Positions 1 to 7,037 of a stretch of DNA of 28,113 nucleotides are shown here, one piece after another; the stretch's first letter is position 1, and every line of letters starts with the position of its first letter. Source of the stretch: Eubacterium sp. CAG:180 (lineage in GTDB: Bacteria; Bacillota; Clostridia; Oscillospirales; Acutalibacteraceae); contig HF993130.1 in NCBI GenBank assembly GCA_000432435.1, positions 12,540-40,652 on the forward strand, written 5' to 3'. The notes under the pieces were generated by a model that saw only the letters and a list, made by a program, of their open reading frames with translations, had not been told where the DNA came from and made no database searches. Both the position numbers and the translations under genes were made by a program.

Positions 1-3
1 AAA

Positions 4-33
4 GCCGCCCTCGGAAGCATTTCCGAGGGCGGC
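4..33 (-). terminator. Strong hairpin terminator at window edge
   Basis: A perfect 13-bp GC-rich stem (4-16 with 21-33) closes a GCAT tetraloop. On the minus strand it is followed by at least TTT at the window edge. On the plus strand it is followed by CGTTTATTTG. It lies 56 bp past the stop of the DUF4965 gene, so it most likely ends that operon; it may work in both directions. Confidence 0.8.
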
Positions 34-89
34 CGTTTATTTGTTATTGCTTATTATATATCGCTGTCGGCAACGCACGGCATTTTATC

Positions 90-2051
90 TCACGGCAAAA
101 TTTCATTCCACTTTTTCGCGAGTACAGGCATCCAAAGTCCGCCCTGAACGGGTCGGTGATACCTTCCCTTTGACTTTGCGCTCTTTGTATCATACCAATC
201 CGTAAACGGATATTTATCTTCGGTATGGTCAAGCATACGCATTATATCCACCGACAGCTTTTGGGTCATAAATCCGGTATCGTCAAGGGCGCACGCCCAC
301 ATCGTCCAATCGGTACGCGCATAGTCTCTGCGCGGCCCGAGCGGCAGGCCGTATTCGTTTTTAATTTTGATATATCGCGCAATTTCATTTTTGGCCGTTT
401 TGAGCGGGAACAAATCGAACCCGAATATATAATTCCACACAAGATTATATTTAAGGCTCCAGCTCTCCTTCTTTAACAGAGTAAACGAAAGGCACTCCCT
501 GCCCTCGTCTCTTTTGAGAATATCCGCCGCGTTCTCAGAGGCGGCTTTAAGATATTTTTCTCCGTCAGAATCAAGCATTTTGCATATTTCTCCGCAGCAG
601 CGCAGTGCTATGCAGGATTTAACGGCAAGATTTACGCTGCCCGATATCGCCTTCGCATAGTCGTCGGCATTCTTTTGGTTAGCTATATCATTACCCGTTT
701 CGGCAAGATAATCTCCCCACTTTAAAAGCAAATCTTTATTTTCGGCAATAAAGCTCCTGTCGCCGGAAAGAACCGTCGCGGCATAAGCGAGTATAAGTAC
801 ATCGCCGCTTGTTTCGACGGGCATCTGCTCCTCCTCATCATATATGTTGTCCGAGGACGAATATACCTTAGCCTTGTCGCCGTCGAAGTCGGCTTTAAGA
901 CCGTATGTCTGCCCGTCAGCTATGGGATATGTGCCTATATCGTGCGGCGCAAAATCAAATTTCCACGCGGTAGAACGCGCAAAATCACATATACCGTTAA
1001 GCTCGGCAAACACAAGACTCGGATTATACAAAAGGAAAAGCGGCGACGATGCGTACGTTACATCGGTCTCGGCGGCAAATCCGCCGGCGGTGCAGTTTTT
1101 GGAAACATACAAAAGCTTTCCGTCATCGGTTTTTACAAGCTTATGAGACGCTATGACCTCTCTGTACGCGGCCGACAAAAGCATACAGTAATCATCGCCG
1201 AAACGCTGACCGTCGCGCAAAATCCGCGTATTTCGCAAAGAAACCTGTTTCCTCAATTCGTCGTGCTTTTCGTCGCAGTATTTGAGTGCCGAAACGGCGT
1301 CGGGAAATTTCTCGGTCCAATATCCTCTGAGCTTTTTGCCCATATATTCTATGCTGAAGCCATCGTCAAAAAACAATGTGTCGTGAGCACAGAATTTGTC
1401 GCTTACAGGCTCATATGCCTTATGCTCGCTGTGAATGTAGTTTACAAAGCCGTCACGCTTATTGCGCTTAATTGTGGGTTTGCCAAATGAGACAAAGCCG
1501 CCTGTAACATAAACCGTTCCCCAGTTTATGGCATTGAAATCACCCGAATACTCAAGAACGTTCTGCTCATTTTGCCTCATATATGCGTAGTATGAGCTGT
1601 CGGTCTTAACCGCATCGCCGATAATTTCCTTTCCCTTTTCGCTGTCATAGCAAAAGTTTTCATCCACAAGAAGCGATATCGAAACGGAATGCGGTCTTTT
1701 GTCAAGAATCGTAACCTCATAATCTATAAAGGCGCACGGCAAAGACAAAAGCAAAAGGTCATCGGGAAAAGCCGGAGTCCAAAAGTCAACCTTGAGCCGA
1801 ACGTCGTGCTTTTCAAACACATATGTAGTGCAAAGCGGAGTGACCTTAAGCACCTTTTGGTGCATATGATGTACTCCGTTTTCGCCCATAAAACGATACG
1901 GCTTGTCATCTATCATCATAAGGCCGTGGAGGCACTTCTGATACCCTGCCCACATTCTCGTATTATCCTTATACAGCTTTTTGTGCTTCATGCTCCAAAT
2001 ACTGATATACGGATCTACCGTCACAAGCGGATATGCAGGTAAATGTTTCAT
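90..2051 (-). CDS. DUF4965/DUF1793 glutaminase-family (six-hairpin) protein
   Basis: This 653-residue protein opens with a block (PLVTVDPYISIWS, then LYKDNTRMWAG) that I recognise as the start of the DUF4964-DUF5127-DUF4965-DUF1793 architecture. That family is usually annotated as glutaminase A-like, and the alpha/alpha six-hairpin fold is shared with many glycosidases. The rough order is DUF4964 at 1-60, DUF5127 at 65-290, DUF4965 at 295-465 and DUF1793 to the end. There is no signal peptide, unlike the secreted fungal relatives, so it should act in the cytoplasm. I chose the ATG at 2051 because AAAGGGG sits 9 bases upstream; a TTG six codons earlier overlaps that site. It follows an esterase-like hydrolase 87 bp upstream in the same direction, which suggests joint breakdown of a decorated carbohydrate. 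The substrate is unknown and true glutaminase activity is doubtful. Confidence 0.85.
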   Translation of the reverse strand: MKHLPAYPLVTVDPYISIWSMKHKKLYKDNTRMWAGYQKCLHGLMMIDDKPYRFMGENGVHHMHQKVLKVTPLCTTYVFEKHDVRLKVDFWTPAFPDDLLLLSLPCAFIDYEVTILDKRPHSVSISLLVDENFCYDSEKGKEIIGDAVKTDSSYYAYMRQNEQNVLEYSGDFNAINWGTVYVTGGFVSFGKPTIKRNKRDGFVNYIHSEHKAYEPVSDKFCAHDTLFFDDGFSIEYMGKKLRGYWTEKFPDAVSALKYCDEKHDELRKQVSLRNTRILRDGQRFGDDYCMLLSAAYREVIASHKLVKTDDGKLLYVSKNCTAGGFAAETDVTYASSPLFLLYNPSLVFAELNGICDFARSTAWKFDFAPHDIGTYPIADGQTYGLKADFDGDKAKVYSSSDNIYDEEEQMPVETSGDVLILAYAATVLSGDRSFIAENKDLLLKWGDYLAETGNDIANQKNADDYAKAISGSVNLAVKSCIALRCCGEICKMLDSDGEKYLKAASENAADILKRDEGRECLSFTLLKKESWSLKYNLVWNYIFGFDLFPLKTAKNEIARYIKIKNEYGLPLGPRRDYARTDWTMWACALDDTGFMTQKLSVDIMRMLDHTEDKYPFTDWYDTKSAKSKGRYHRPVQGGLWMPVLAKKWNEILP

Positions 2052-2127
2052 AAGTACAACCCCTTTCAAATTCTCATTATAGTTATTTTACCACATTTAT
2101 TTTGCACTTTAAATATACAATTTTATG

Positions 2128-2152
2128 AAAAGTATACATTAAATATACTTTT
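2128..2152 (-). terminator. Weak AT-rich hairpin at end of hydrolase gene
   Basis: AAAAGTATA (2128-2136) pairs with TATACTTTT (2144-2152) around a 7-base loop, overlapping the last codons of the hydrolase gene. On the minus strand it ends in TTTT. The stem is entirely A/T-rich, so it may only attenuate transcription into the DUF4965 gene. Confidence 0.35.
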
Positions 2153-2921
2153 TATAGAATTCAAAGCAGCTGTCAAACCATCCCTCCGGTTCTTTGCCGT
2201 TTGCAAGACCTATACCGTGTCCGCCGGTTTTAAAGAGTTTAAATTCATGCGGTACACCGTTTTTACGAAGCGCGTCGCACAGCATTACGCTGTTATTGTA
2301 ATCGACCGTACCGTCATCCTCGCACGCCCAGACAAACGTCGGCGGAAAGCTCCCGTTTGCAAGCTTTTCAACGCTTGAAGCATTAATCTCGGTCTTGCCG
2401 GGAAACAATCCGAGAAAATTCCTGCGCGATACCTTATGAGTTTTTTCGCCCATGGTTATGAGCGGATAGCAGAGCATAAGGGTTTTGGGGGTTAAAGAGT
2501 ATTCCTTGCCGCAGTATTCGGTTTCGTATCTTTCGCATTGTGAAGAGAAGAAAGCGCAAAGATGGCCGCCCGCAGAGCTGCCCATAAGAGAAATATTGCT
2601 TCCGTCAACACAGAGCCTTTCGGCGTTTGCCTTTATGAACTGCATACTTCTTGCCACATCTTTAACGGGGCGCGGATACCTCGCGTTGTAGCCCACGCTG
2701 TAAAAAAGCACAAAGGCATTTATTCCCCTTTTGTTAAATTCGCGCGCAAACGGCTCTCCCTCGTTAAAATCCGAGATGAATTTATACGCACCGCCGGGGC
2801 ATATGAGCACCACGGGCGCATTTTCTCCGACAACATATCCGAAAAGCTGTACTTTTTTGCGGTACGGCTCCTCTTTGCACTCGCGTTCCGTATAAATCTT
2901 GTACTCTGTTTTTTTAACCAT
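2139..2921 (-). CDS. Alpha/beta hydrolase, esterase/acetylesterase-like
   Basis: This 260-residue protein is a small cytosolic alpha/beta hydrolase of the HSL/BD-FAE/acetyl-xylan-esterase type. An oxyanion-hole turn CPGGAY lies at 41-46. The nucleophile elbow GSSAGG puts the serine at residue 116. A probable acid Asp lies in the DGTV segment near 203, and the histidine is in GGHG at 235. No signal peptide is visible, so it would act on imported substrates such as acylated oligosaccharides. GGAGAAAA precedes the ATG. It is the first gene of a two-gene minus-strand unit with the DUF4965 protein. The family assignment is firm; the substrate is inferred only from context, and a peptidase or lipase-like activity is possible. 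Confidence 0.88.
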   Translation of the reverse strand: MVKKTEYKIYTERECKEEPYRKKVQLFGYVVGENAPVVLICPGGAYKFISDFNEGEPFAREFNKRGINAFVLFYSVGYNARYPRPVKDVARSMQFIKANAERLCVDGSNISLMGSSAGGHLCAFFSSQCERYETEYCGKEYSLTPKTLMLCYPLITMGEKTHKVSRRNFLGLFPGKTEINASSVEKLANGSFPPTFVWACEDDGTVDYNNSVMLCDALRKNGVPHEFKLFKTGGHGIGLANGKEPEGWFDSCFEFYKKYI

Positions 2922-2945
2922 TTTCTTTTCTCCAAATCGTTATAT

Positions 2946-2987
2946 TTAACGTATCCGCGTTAAGCTTACCGAGTTAATTGTATTATA
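2946..2987 (-). promoter_or_regulatory. Candidate promoter and inverted repeat upstream of the hydrolase operon
   Basis: On the minus strand a consensus -10 TATAAT lies at 2982-2987, with only a weak -35 (TTTATT) 17 bases upstream. Downstream of it, TTAACG and CGTTAA (2946-2951 and 2958-2963) form a perfect 6-bp inverted repeat with a 6-base spacer. That position, between the start point and the ribosome site, suits a repressor. No regulator gene is nearby. Confidence 0.4.
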
Positions 2988-3054
2988 TAACACCACAGCG
3001 ACAAAATAAAGAGTGAAGTTTAAGCGCGTCAAGCCCGAAAAACTATGTTGCAAG

Positions 3055-3083
3055 TTGACAAAAGACAATAAAAAGCGTAAAAT
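3055..3083 (+). promoter_or_regulatory. Sigma-A promoter for the sugar transferase
   Basis: TTGACA (3055-3060), a 17-base spacer and TAAAAT (3078-3083) match the housekeeping consensus. The leader to the ATG at 3134 would be about 45 bases. Confidence 0.75.
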
Positions 3084-3133
3084 ATCGCATATATCTGTGT
3101 AAAAAAATATGTTTCCGACAGGGAGTAAATATA

Positions 3134-4573
3134 ATGAAGTTTTTACAGAAAACCCAAAGGACGGTTATGTTTCTCTTAAAGGTACTGCTGTTCTTTATTT
3201 TGTTTGCCACTTTTTTTGTTTTTTTCGGTATTGAAAACGAATGGCTGCTGCGCCTTTCGAGAACCGCCGCGGTAACCATGCTTACGTTTGCCGTTCTCGG
3301 CTCGGCACTTATGTCAATATACGGCGGATATTCCGTGGGAGTAACAAAGAGCAAGCCTATAATCTACTCTATGACGCTCTCCACTGTATTCACCGACATA
3401 GTAACTCATTTGCAGCTTTGCATAATGAACACAAATGCGGCAAACAACCAAAAATTCCAGTATGAGCACCCCCTGCTTTTACTGCTTGTTATGGTCATTC
3501 AGATACTCGTTATTATATTTTTCGCATACTTCGGAAATTTCGTATACTTTTCAATAAACTCTCCCGAAAAATGCTGTGTTATAACGACTTCAAAGTATTC
3601 GTTAAACAACATCGTCCCTAAAATCAAGAAGTATAAAAAGCAGTATTTAATAACGGACGCAATACTTTTCACAAATCCGGATTTGTTTGACATCATAAAC
3701 CGCTGTGATACGGTATTTGTATATGACGTACCGGCAGCCTCACGCACAACGATTGTCGAATACTGCTACGCAAACAACAAAAACATCTACTATAATTTTG
3801 AGATGTGCGACGTTGTTTCTCTTCGCGGCAGAAACGCAATGCTTGACGACAAGCCGATGATAGCTTCAACCGTTAAAGGGCTTACGGTTGAACAGCGCAT
3901 AATGAAACGTGCCATGGACCTTTTTGTATCTACCGTGGGTTTAATTGTTACAAGCCCCATAATGCTCGCCTGCGCAATAGCCATAAAGGCTGAGGACGGC
4001 GGTTCGGTATTCTTCAAGCAGAAACGTGCCACAAAGGACGGAAAGATTTTCAAGGTCTACAAATTCCGCACGATGAAAGAAAAGAACTCAATAAACAAAT
4101 CCGTAACCGAGGACGACGACAGAATTACAAAGGTCGGCAAAATTCTGCGCAAATTCCGCATAGACGAGCTGCCGCAGATAATCAACATTTTCAAGGGTGA
4201 AATGAGCGTTGTCGGCCCACGTCCGGAAATGATAGAAAATGTAGACGAATACACACAGGCACTGCCGGAATTCAGTTACCGTTTGCGCGTCAAGGCAGGT
4301 CTTACGGGTCTTGCACAGATCGCCGGCAAATACAACACTTCGCCTAAGGACAAGCTCGTGCTCGACCTTATGTACATCGAGAAATATAGCATATGGCAGG
4401 ATATTAAGCTTATCTTCCAGACGCTTACGGTATTCTTTAAAGCCGACGACAGCACAGAGGCATTCCACCACAGCGACAGCTACGAGTTTTTCACCGCGGA
4501 CGAGTCTCCCGAACTTATAGGCGAACCCGAAAACGCAGAATCAAATGTCTGCGAGCAAGAAAGCAAACAGTAA
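3134..4573 (+). CDS. Polyprenyl glycosylphosphotransferase (bacterial sugar transferase)
   Basis: This 479-residue membrane enzyme should transfer a sugar-1-phosphate from a nucleotide sugar to undecaprenyl phosphate. That is the first step in building an exopolysaccharide, capsule or glycan unit. Hydrophobic segments lie near 13-32, 45-63 and 114-138. A soluble nucleotide-binding-like region covers about 145-245. The catalytic PglC/WbaP-type domain runs from about 255 to 445: a re-entrant helix after MKRAMDLF, the FKVYKFRTM motif, the catalytic Asp-Glu pair in RIDELPQ (D344-E345) and VVGPRPEM. The acidic C-terminal tail (about 450-479) is outside the domain. AGGGAG precedes the ATG. It is monocistronic between its own promoter and terminator, with no other glycosyltransferase in view, so its glycan cannot be named. 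Confidence 0.92.
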   Translation: MKFLQKTQRTVMFLLKVLLFFILFATFFVFFGIENEWLLRLSRTAAVTMLTFAVLGSALMSIYGGYSVGVTKSKPIIYSMTLSTVFTDIVTHLQLCIMNTNAANNQKFQYEHPLLLLLVMVIQILVIIFFAYFGNFVYFSINSPEKCCVITTSKYSLNNIVPKIKKYKKQYLITDAILFTNPDLFDIINRCDTVFVYDVPAASRTTIVEYCYANNKNIYYNFEMCDVVSLRGRNAMLDDKPMIASTVKGLTVEQRIMKRAMDLFVSTVGLIVTSPIMLACAIAIKAEDGGSVFFKQKRATKDGKIFKVYKFRTMKEKNSINKSVTEDDDRITKVGKILRKFRIDELPQIINIFKGEMSVVGPRPEMIENVDEYTQALPEFSYRLRVKAGLTGLAQIAGKYNTSPKDKLVLDLMYIEKYSIWQDIKLIFQTLTVFFKADDSTEAFHHSDSYEFFTADESPELIGEPENAESNVCEQESKQ

Positions 4574-4583
4574 AATTTAAATT

Positions 4584-4627
4584 AAAAACCGTCTTGCGCT
4601 GTTTTGTGTGACGCTAAGGCGGTTTTT
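4584..4627 (+). terminator. Rho-independent terminator after the sugar transferase
   Basis: AAAACCGTCTTGCG pairs with CGCTAAGGCGGTTTT using two G-U pairs and is followed by a T run. It ends only 30 bases before the ABC-F start. It could therefore also act as a leader attenuator for that gene if a promoter lies inside it. Confidence 0.75.
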
Positions 4628-4657
4628 TGTGAGTAAATATATGAGGTGAAGCAAAAG

Positions 4658-6262
4658 ATGTTAGAAGCGGTAAACGTAGGTTTACAATACGGCGGCAGGA
4701 CGCTTTTTGAGCACGCGGACGTGAAGTTCACAAGCGGCAACTGCTACGGTCTTATCGGTGCGAACGGCGCCGGCAAATCCACATTTTTAAAAATTCTTTC
4801 GGGCGAAATAGAGCCTACAAAGGGTGAGATTATCCGCACCCCCGGCGAGCGTCTTTCGGTTCTCAGGCAGGATCACTTCGCTTATGACGAATACGATGTT
4901 ATACGCACCGTTTTGCTTGGCAACCCCAAGCTCTGCGAAATAATGGACGAAAAAGAGGTCTTATACAACAAGGCAGAGATGACAGACGAGGACGGTATGA
5001 GACTGTGCGAGCTCGAAGAGCAATTCGCCGAGATGGATGGTTGGAGTGCCGAGAGCGACGCCGAAATACTGCTCAACGGCCTCGGCATAACAAACGACCT
5101 CCACTATCTCAAAATGAGCGAGCTTACGGGCGACCAAAAGGTTAAGGTTCTGCTTGCGCAGGCTCTTTTCGGCAACCCCGACATACTTCTTATGGACGAG
5201 CCGACAAACCACCTCGACCTTGAAGCCATAGCTTGGCTTGAGGAATTTCTTATCGACCTTGATTCCACCGTCATAGTTGTATCGCACGACCGTCACTTTT
5301 TAAACAAGGTTTGCACCCACACGGTAGATATTGACTATAAGAAAGTCACCATGTATGTGGGAAATTATGATTTCTGGTATGAATACACACAAATGGCTCA
5401 GCGTCAGATGCGCGAGCAAAACAAAAAGGCCGAGGCAAAAATCAAGGAGCTTCAGGACTTCATATCCCGTTTCAGCGCAAATGCGTCAAAATCAAAACAG
5501 GCCACAAGCCGCAAAAAACTTCTTGACAGCATAAAGGTTGAGGATATTCCCGTATCGTCAAGACGTTTTCCGTATGTTGACTTCAAGCCCGACCGCAAAG
5601 TAGGCAACGAGGTGCTGACCGTAACGGGAATCTCAAAGACGATAGGTGACAGAAAAGTTCTCGACAACGTAAGCTTTACCATACTGCCGAGACAAAAAGT
5701 TGCTTTTGTCGGCAGTGACCCTCTTGCAAAAACAACACTATTCAAAATTCTCATGGAAGAAATCGAGCCGGACGAAGGCACATTCAAGTGGGGTGTAACC
5801 ACATCACGCAGTTATTTGCCGACGGACAACTCCGCTTATTTCGACGGCTGTGAAGATTCTCTTATAGATTGGGTAAGGAGCTACTCTAATCTTGTTTTTG
5901 AAGCCGATATAAGGAGCTGGCTCGGCAGAATGATGTTCTCGGGAGAAGAAGCCACCAAAAAGGCAAACGTGCTCTCCGGCGGAGAGCGTGTAAGATGTAT
6001 GCTCTGTAAAATGATGCTCTCTGGCGCAAATGTACTTTTGCTTGACGAGCCGACAAACCACCTCGACCTTGAATCCATCGCCTCATTAAACGACGGCCTT
6101 ATCAAATATCCCGAAACAATACTTTTCACATCGCATGACCATCAGTTTGTGGAGACGGTTGCCGACCGCATAATCGACGTAACGCCCGGTCACTTCTTTG
6201 ATGAAGCGATTACCTTTGACGAATACGTTGAAAAAACATCGGAGCAAAATGATAAAAAATAA
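4658..6262 (+). CDS. ABC-F family ATPase, YbiT/YkpA type
   Basis: This 534-residue soluble protein has two ABC ATPase domains in tandem and no membrane segments, the hallmark of ABC-F ribosome-associated factors. The first domain has a perfect Walker A (GANGAGKST) and LLMDEPTNHLD. A charged linker near 245-290 carries the SRFSANASKSKQATSR segment, which I recognise from E. coli YbiT. The second domain has LSGGERVR and LLLDEPTNHLD, but its Walker A is degenerate: GSDPLAKTT, with Lys-Thr kept and the glycines lost. The first-domain signature is also loose (LTGDQKVK). ABC-F proteins act at the ribosomal E site, in antibiotic resistance or translation rescue; this branch is usually housekeeping rather than resistance. 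I chose the ATG at 4658 because GAGGTGA lies 8 bases upstream; a GTG four codons earlier overlaps that site. Confidence 0.92.
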   Translation: MLEAVNVGLQYGGRTLFEHADVKFTSGNCYGLIGANGAGKSTFLKILSGEIEPTKGEIIRTPGERLSVLRQDHFAYDEYDVIRTVLLGNPKLCEIMDEKEVLYNKAEMTDEDGMRLCELEEQFAEMDGWSAESDAEILLNGLGITNDLHYLKMSELTGDQKVKVLLAQALFGNPDILLMDEPTNHLDLEAIAWLEEFLIDLDSTVIVVSHDRHFLNKVCTHTVDIDYKKVTMYVGNYDFWYEYTQMAQRQMREQNKKAEAKIKELQDFISRFSANASKSKQATSRKKLLDSIKVEDIPVSSRRFPYVDFKPDRKVGNEVLTVTGISKTIGDRKVLDNVSFTILPRQKVAFVGSDPLAKTTLFKILMEEIEPDEGTFKWGVTTSRSYLPTDNSAYFDGCEDSLIDWVRSYSNLVFEADIRSWLGRMMFSGEEATKKANVLSGGERVRCMLCKMMLSGANVLLLDEPTNHLDLESIASLNDGLIKYPETILFTSHDHQFVETVADRIIDVTPGHFFDEAITFDEYVEKTSEQNDKK

Positions 6263-6422
6263 CGATAAATCCAAACCATATTCACACCCAAGGTGGAATG
6301 ACAAACAGCTTCCCGTTGTTACAGGCTACAAGGAGTTGTCAAAAGAAGAAAAGGAACGAGTAGACAGAGATTTCAAGGAGTATTGTGAAAATCATGGGAT
6401 AGAGATAGTTGAAGATTTATAG
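6249..6422 (+). CDS. Small charged protein of unknown function (57 residues)
   Basis: The ATG at 6249 overlaps the last 14 bases of the ABC-F gene, with GGAG just upstream, so translation is probably coupled. The 57-residue product is rich in Lys, Glu and Asp, with no signal or membrane segment. An aromatic/proline stretch (YSHPRW) is followed by a likely helix GYKELSKEEKERVDRDFKEY. I do not recognise a family. A decayed frame about 400 bp downstream carries a similar segment (GYANLTTEEKTMVD, 8 of 14 identical), hinting at a small family or duplication here. The terminator at 6474 ends the two-gene unit. The short length leaves some doubt that it is functional. Confidence 0.6.
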   Translation: MIKNNDKSKPYSHPRWNDKQLPVVTGYKELSKEEKERVDRDFKEYCENHGIEIVEDL

Positions 6423-6473
6423 AAGCGTGATAATAATATGAAATATGATATTTGGCAGATAATTTAATATGCC

Positions 6474-6505
6474 AAGCACTTTGCAGAAATGCAAGGTGCT
6501 TTTTT
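6474..6505 (+). terminator. Terminator after the ABC-F unit
   Basis: An 11-bp stem (AGCACTTTGCA with TGCAAGGTGCT, one G-U pair) closes a GAAA tetraloop and is followed by six Ts. It lies about 50 bases past the 57-residue gene. Confidence 0.9.
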
Positions 6506-6540
6506 AATGTTATTTTGCAACTTTGCAGCTGTTAAATATA

Positions 6541-6616
6541 AAAAATGAGAACACAGGCCAAGTCCGTGTTCTCGGGGCAAAGGGGTAAATCTCCAGGCTG
6601 ATCAATTCCCTCTTCC
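6541..6616 (-). ncRNA. Candidate small non-coding RNA (about 75 nt)
   Basis: On the minus strand a near-consensus promoter (6623-6651) is followed by about 43 bases without a credible ORF, then a terminator. The terminator stem is 6547-6554 with 6566-6573 (GAGAACAC/GTGTTCTC), plus a GG/CC extension across a bulge. It ends in ATTTTTTAT on that strand. The 5' part holds GGGAAUUGAUCAGCCUGG and a C-rich stretch (ACCCC and GCCCC). AAGAGGG could pair imperfectly with CCCCUUU. Promoter, body and terminator fit one self-contained transcription unit. I cannot assign a family from memory; Rfam models of small Clostridia RNAs, for example Clostridiales-1, are the first to test. It is not 6S, SRP or tmRNA by size or motif. 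Confidence 0.6.
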
Positions 6617-6622
6617 AAATTT

Positions 6623-6651
6623 ATTATATGCCGTTTTTACAAAAAGGTCAA
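6623..6651 (-). promoter_or_regulatory. Sigma-A promoter of the candidate small RNA
   Basis: Read on the minus strand: -35 TTGACC (6646-6651), a 17-base spacer and -10 TATAAT (6623-6628). The start point would be near 6616. No protein-coding frame begins downstream before the terminator at 6547-6573. Confidence 0.75.
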
Positions 6652-6707
6652 CACGTTCGGTTAATTAAGCATTATGCTTTTTAGCCTCTATGTTTTCTTT
6701 GTTTTAG

Positions 6708-6787
6708 AAGCATGGGAGACTCCGGTGCAAATCCGGGTGCTTATCATTATAATACAATCATTTAACCGTTGACTCAACAGTCAGCGG
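6708..6787 (+). repeat. Structured module, copy 1
   Basis: AAGCA (6708-6712) and TGCTT (6738-6742) enclose a T-arm-like hairpin, TCCGG-TGCAAAT-CCGGG (6721-6737). About 28 bases later comes a hairpin at 6766-6787 (CCGTTGACT, CAAC loop, AGTCAGCGG). The same order with the same sequences recurs in copy 2. Bases 6765-6787 are identical to 6986-7008. Unlike copy 2, the final hairpin here is not followed by a T run. Confidence 0.6.
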
Positions 6788-6902
6788 CTATAACCACAAC
6801 GAAAATGACACAGCTAAGGGGTATGCTAACTTAACAACCGAAGAAAAAACAATGGTTGACTGAGTTAAAAAGCTGTGGGATAATAAAAAAGGCGATAGGT
6901 AG
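6753..6902 (+). pseudogene. Decayed small ORF with in-frame TGA
   Basis: Between stops at 6750 and 6900 this frame reads protein-like: SGYNHNENDTAKGY, then ANLTTEEKTMVD, a TGA at 6861-6863, then VKKLWDNKKGDR. There is no start with a ribosome site at the left end. The GY-x-x-L-x-x-EEK-x-x-VD segment resembles the 57-residue protein at 6249-6422. It sits between the two structured modules and runs into the 5' strand of copy 2. I read it as a remnant of a small gene, not as TGA recoding. Confidence 0.45.
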
Positions 6903-7008
6903 TAGTATAAGAATGAGTACCTTCCATCGTGTTGAGGTCCCGGTGGAAATCCGGGCGCCTATCGCTGTAAATATACTTATTGTTTACCGTTGACTCAACA
7001 GTCAGCGG
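6892..7008 (+). repeat. Structured module, copy 2 (tRNA-sized fold plus hairpin)
   Basis: GCGATAGG (6892-6899) pairs perfectly with CCTATCGC (6958-6965), closing a 74-nt element. Just inside its 3' strand lies CCCGG-TGGAAAT-CCGGG (6939-6955). Compared with copy 1 the first pair of that stem changes from T-G to C-G, so pairing is kept. The second hairpin (6987-7008) is identical to copy 1 and here is followed by TATTTTT, so it can terminate transcription. It is tRNA-like in size, but has no recognisable D arm, no 7-base anticodon loop and a non-standard T loop. Confidence 0.55.
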
Positions 7009-7037
7009 TATTTTTATGTTCAAAAGAAGAATTGACA

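Noticed and set aside
942..1490. Long plus-strand frame opposite the DUF4965 gene
   Set aside because: It is antisense to a conserved protein, has no ribosome site or family match, and reflects codon bias of the real gene.
4088..4471. 127-codon minus-strand frame inside the sugar transferase
   Set aside because: It is antisense to the conserved catalytic domain, with no start signal.
6861..6863. In-frame TGA read as selenocysteine or a recoded sense codon
   Set aside because: Other genes in the window end in TGA, no SECIS-like element or selenoprotein family is recognisable, and the frame lacks a start. Decay is simpler.
6892..6965. Functional tRNA in copy 2 of the repeat module
   Set aside because: Size and acceptor-like stem fit, but there is no D arm, no 7-base anticodon loop, the T loop is TGGAAAT rather than TTCRANT, and two extra bases separate T arm and acceptor.
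6715..6970. Cobalamin riboswitch, suggested by CCGGTGNAAATCCGGG and CGCTGTAA (copy 2)
   Set aside because: The paired GGGAA...CCCGC core and the final B12 box are missing in both copies, and no cobalamin or transport gene follows. The resemblance is limited to one hairpin.
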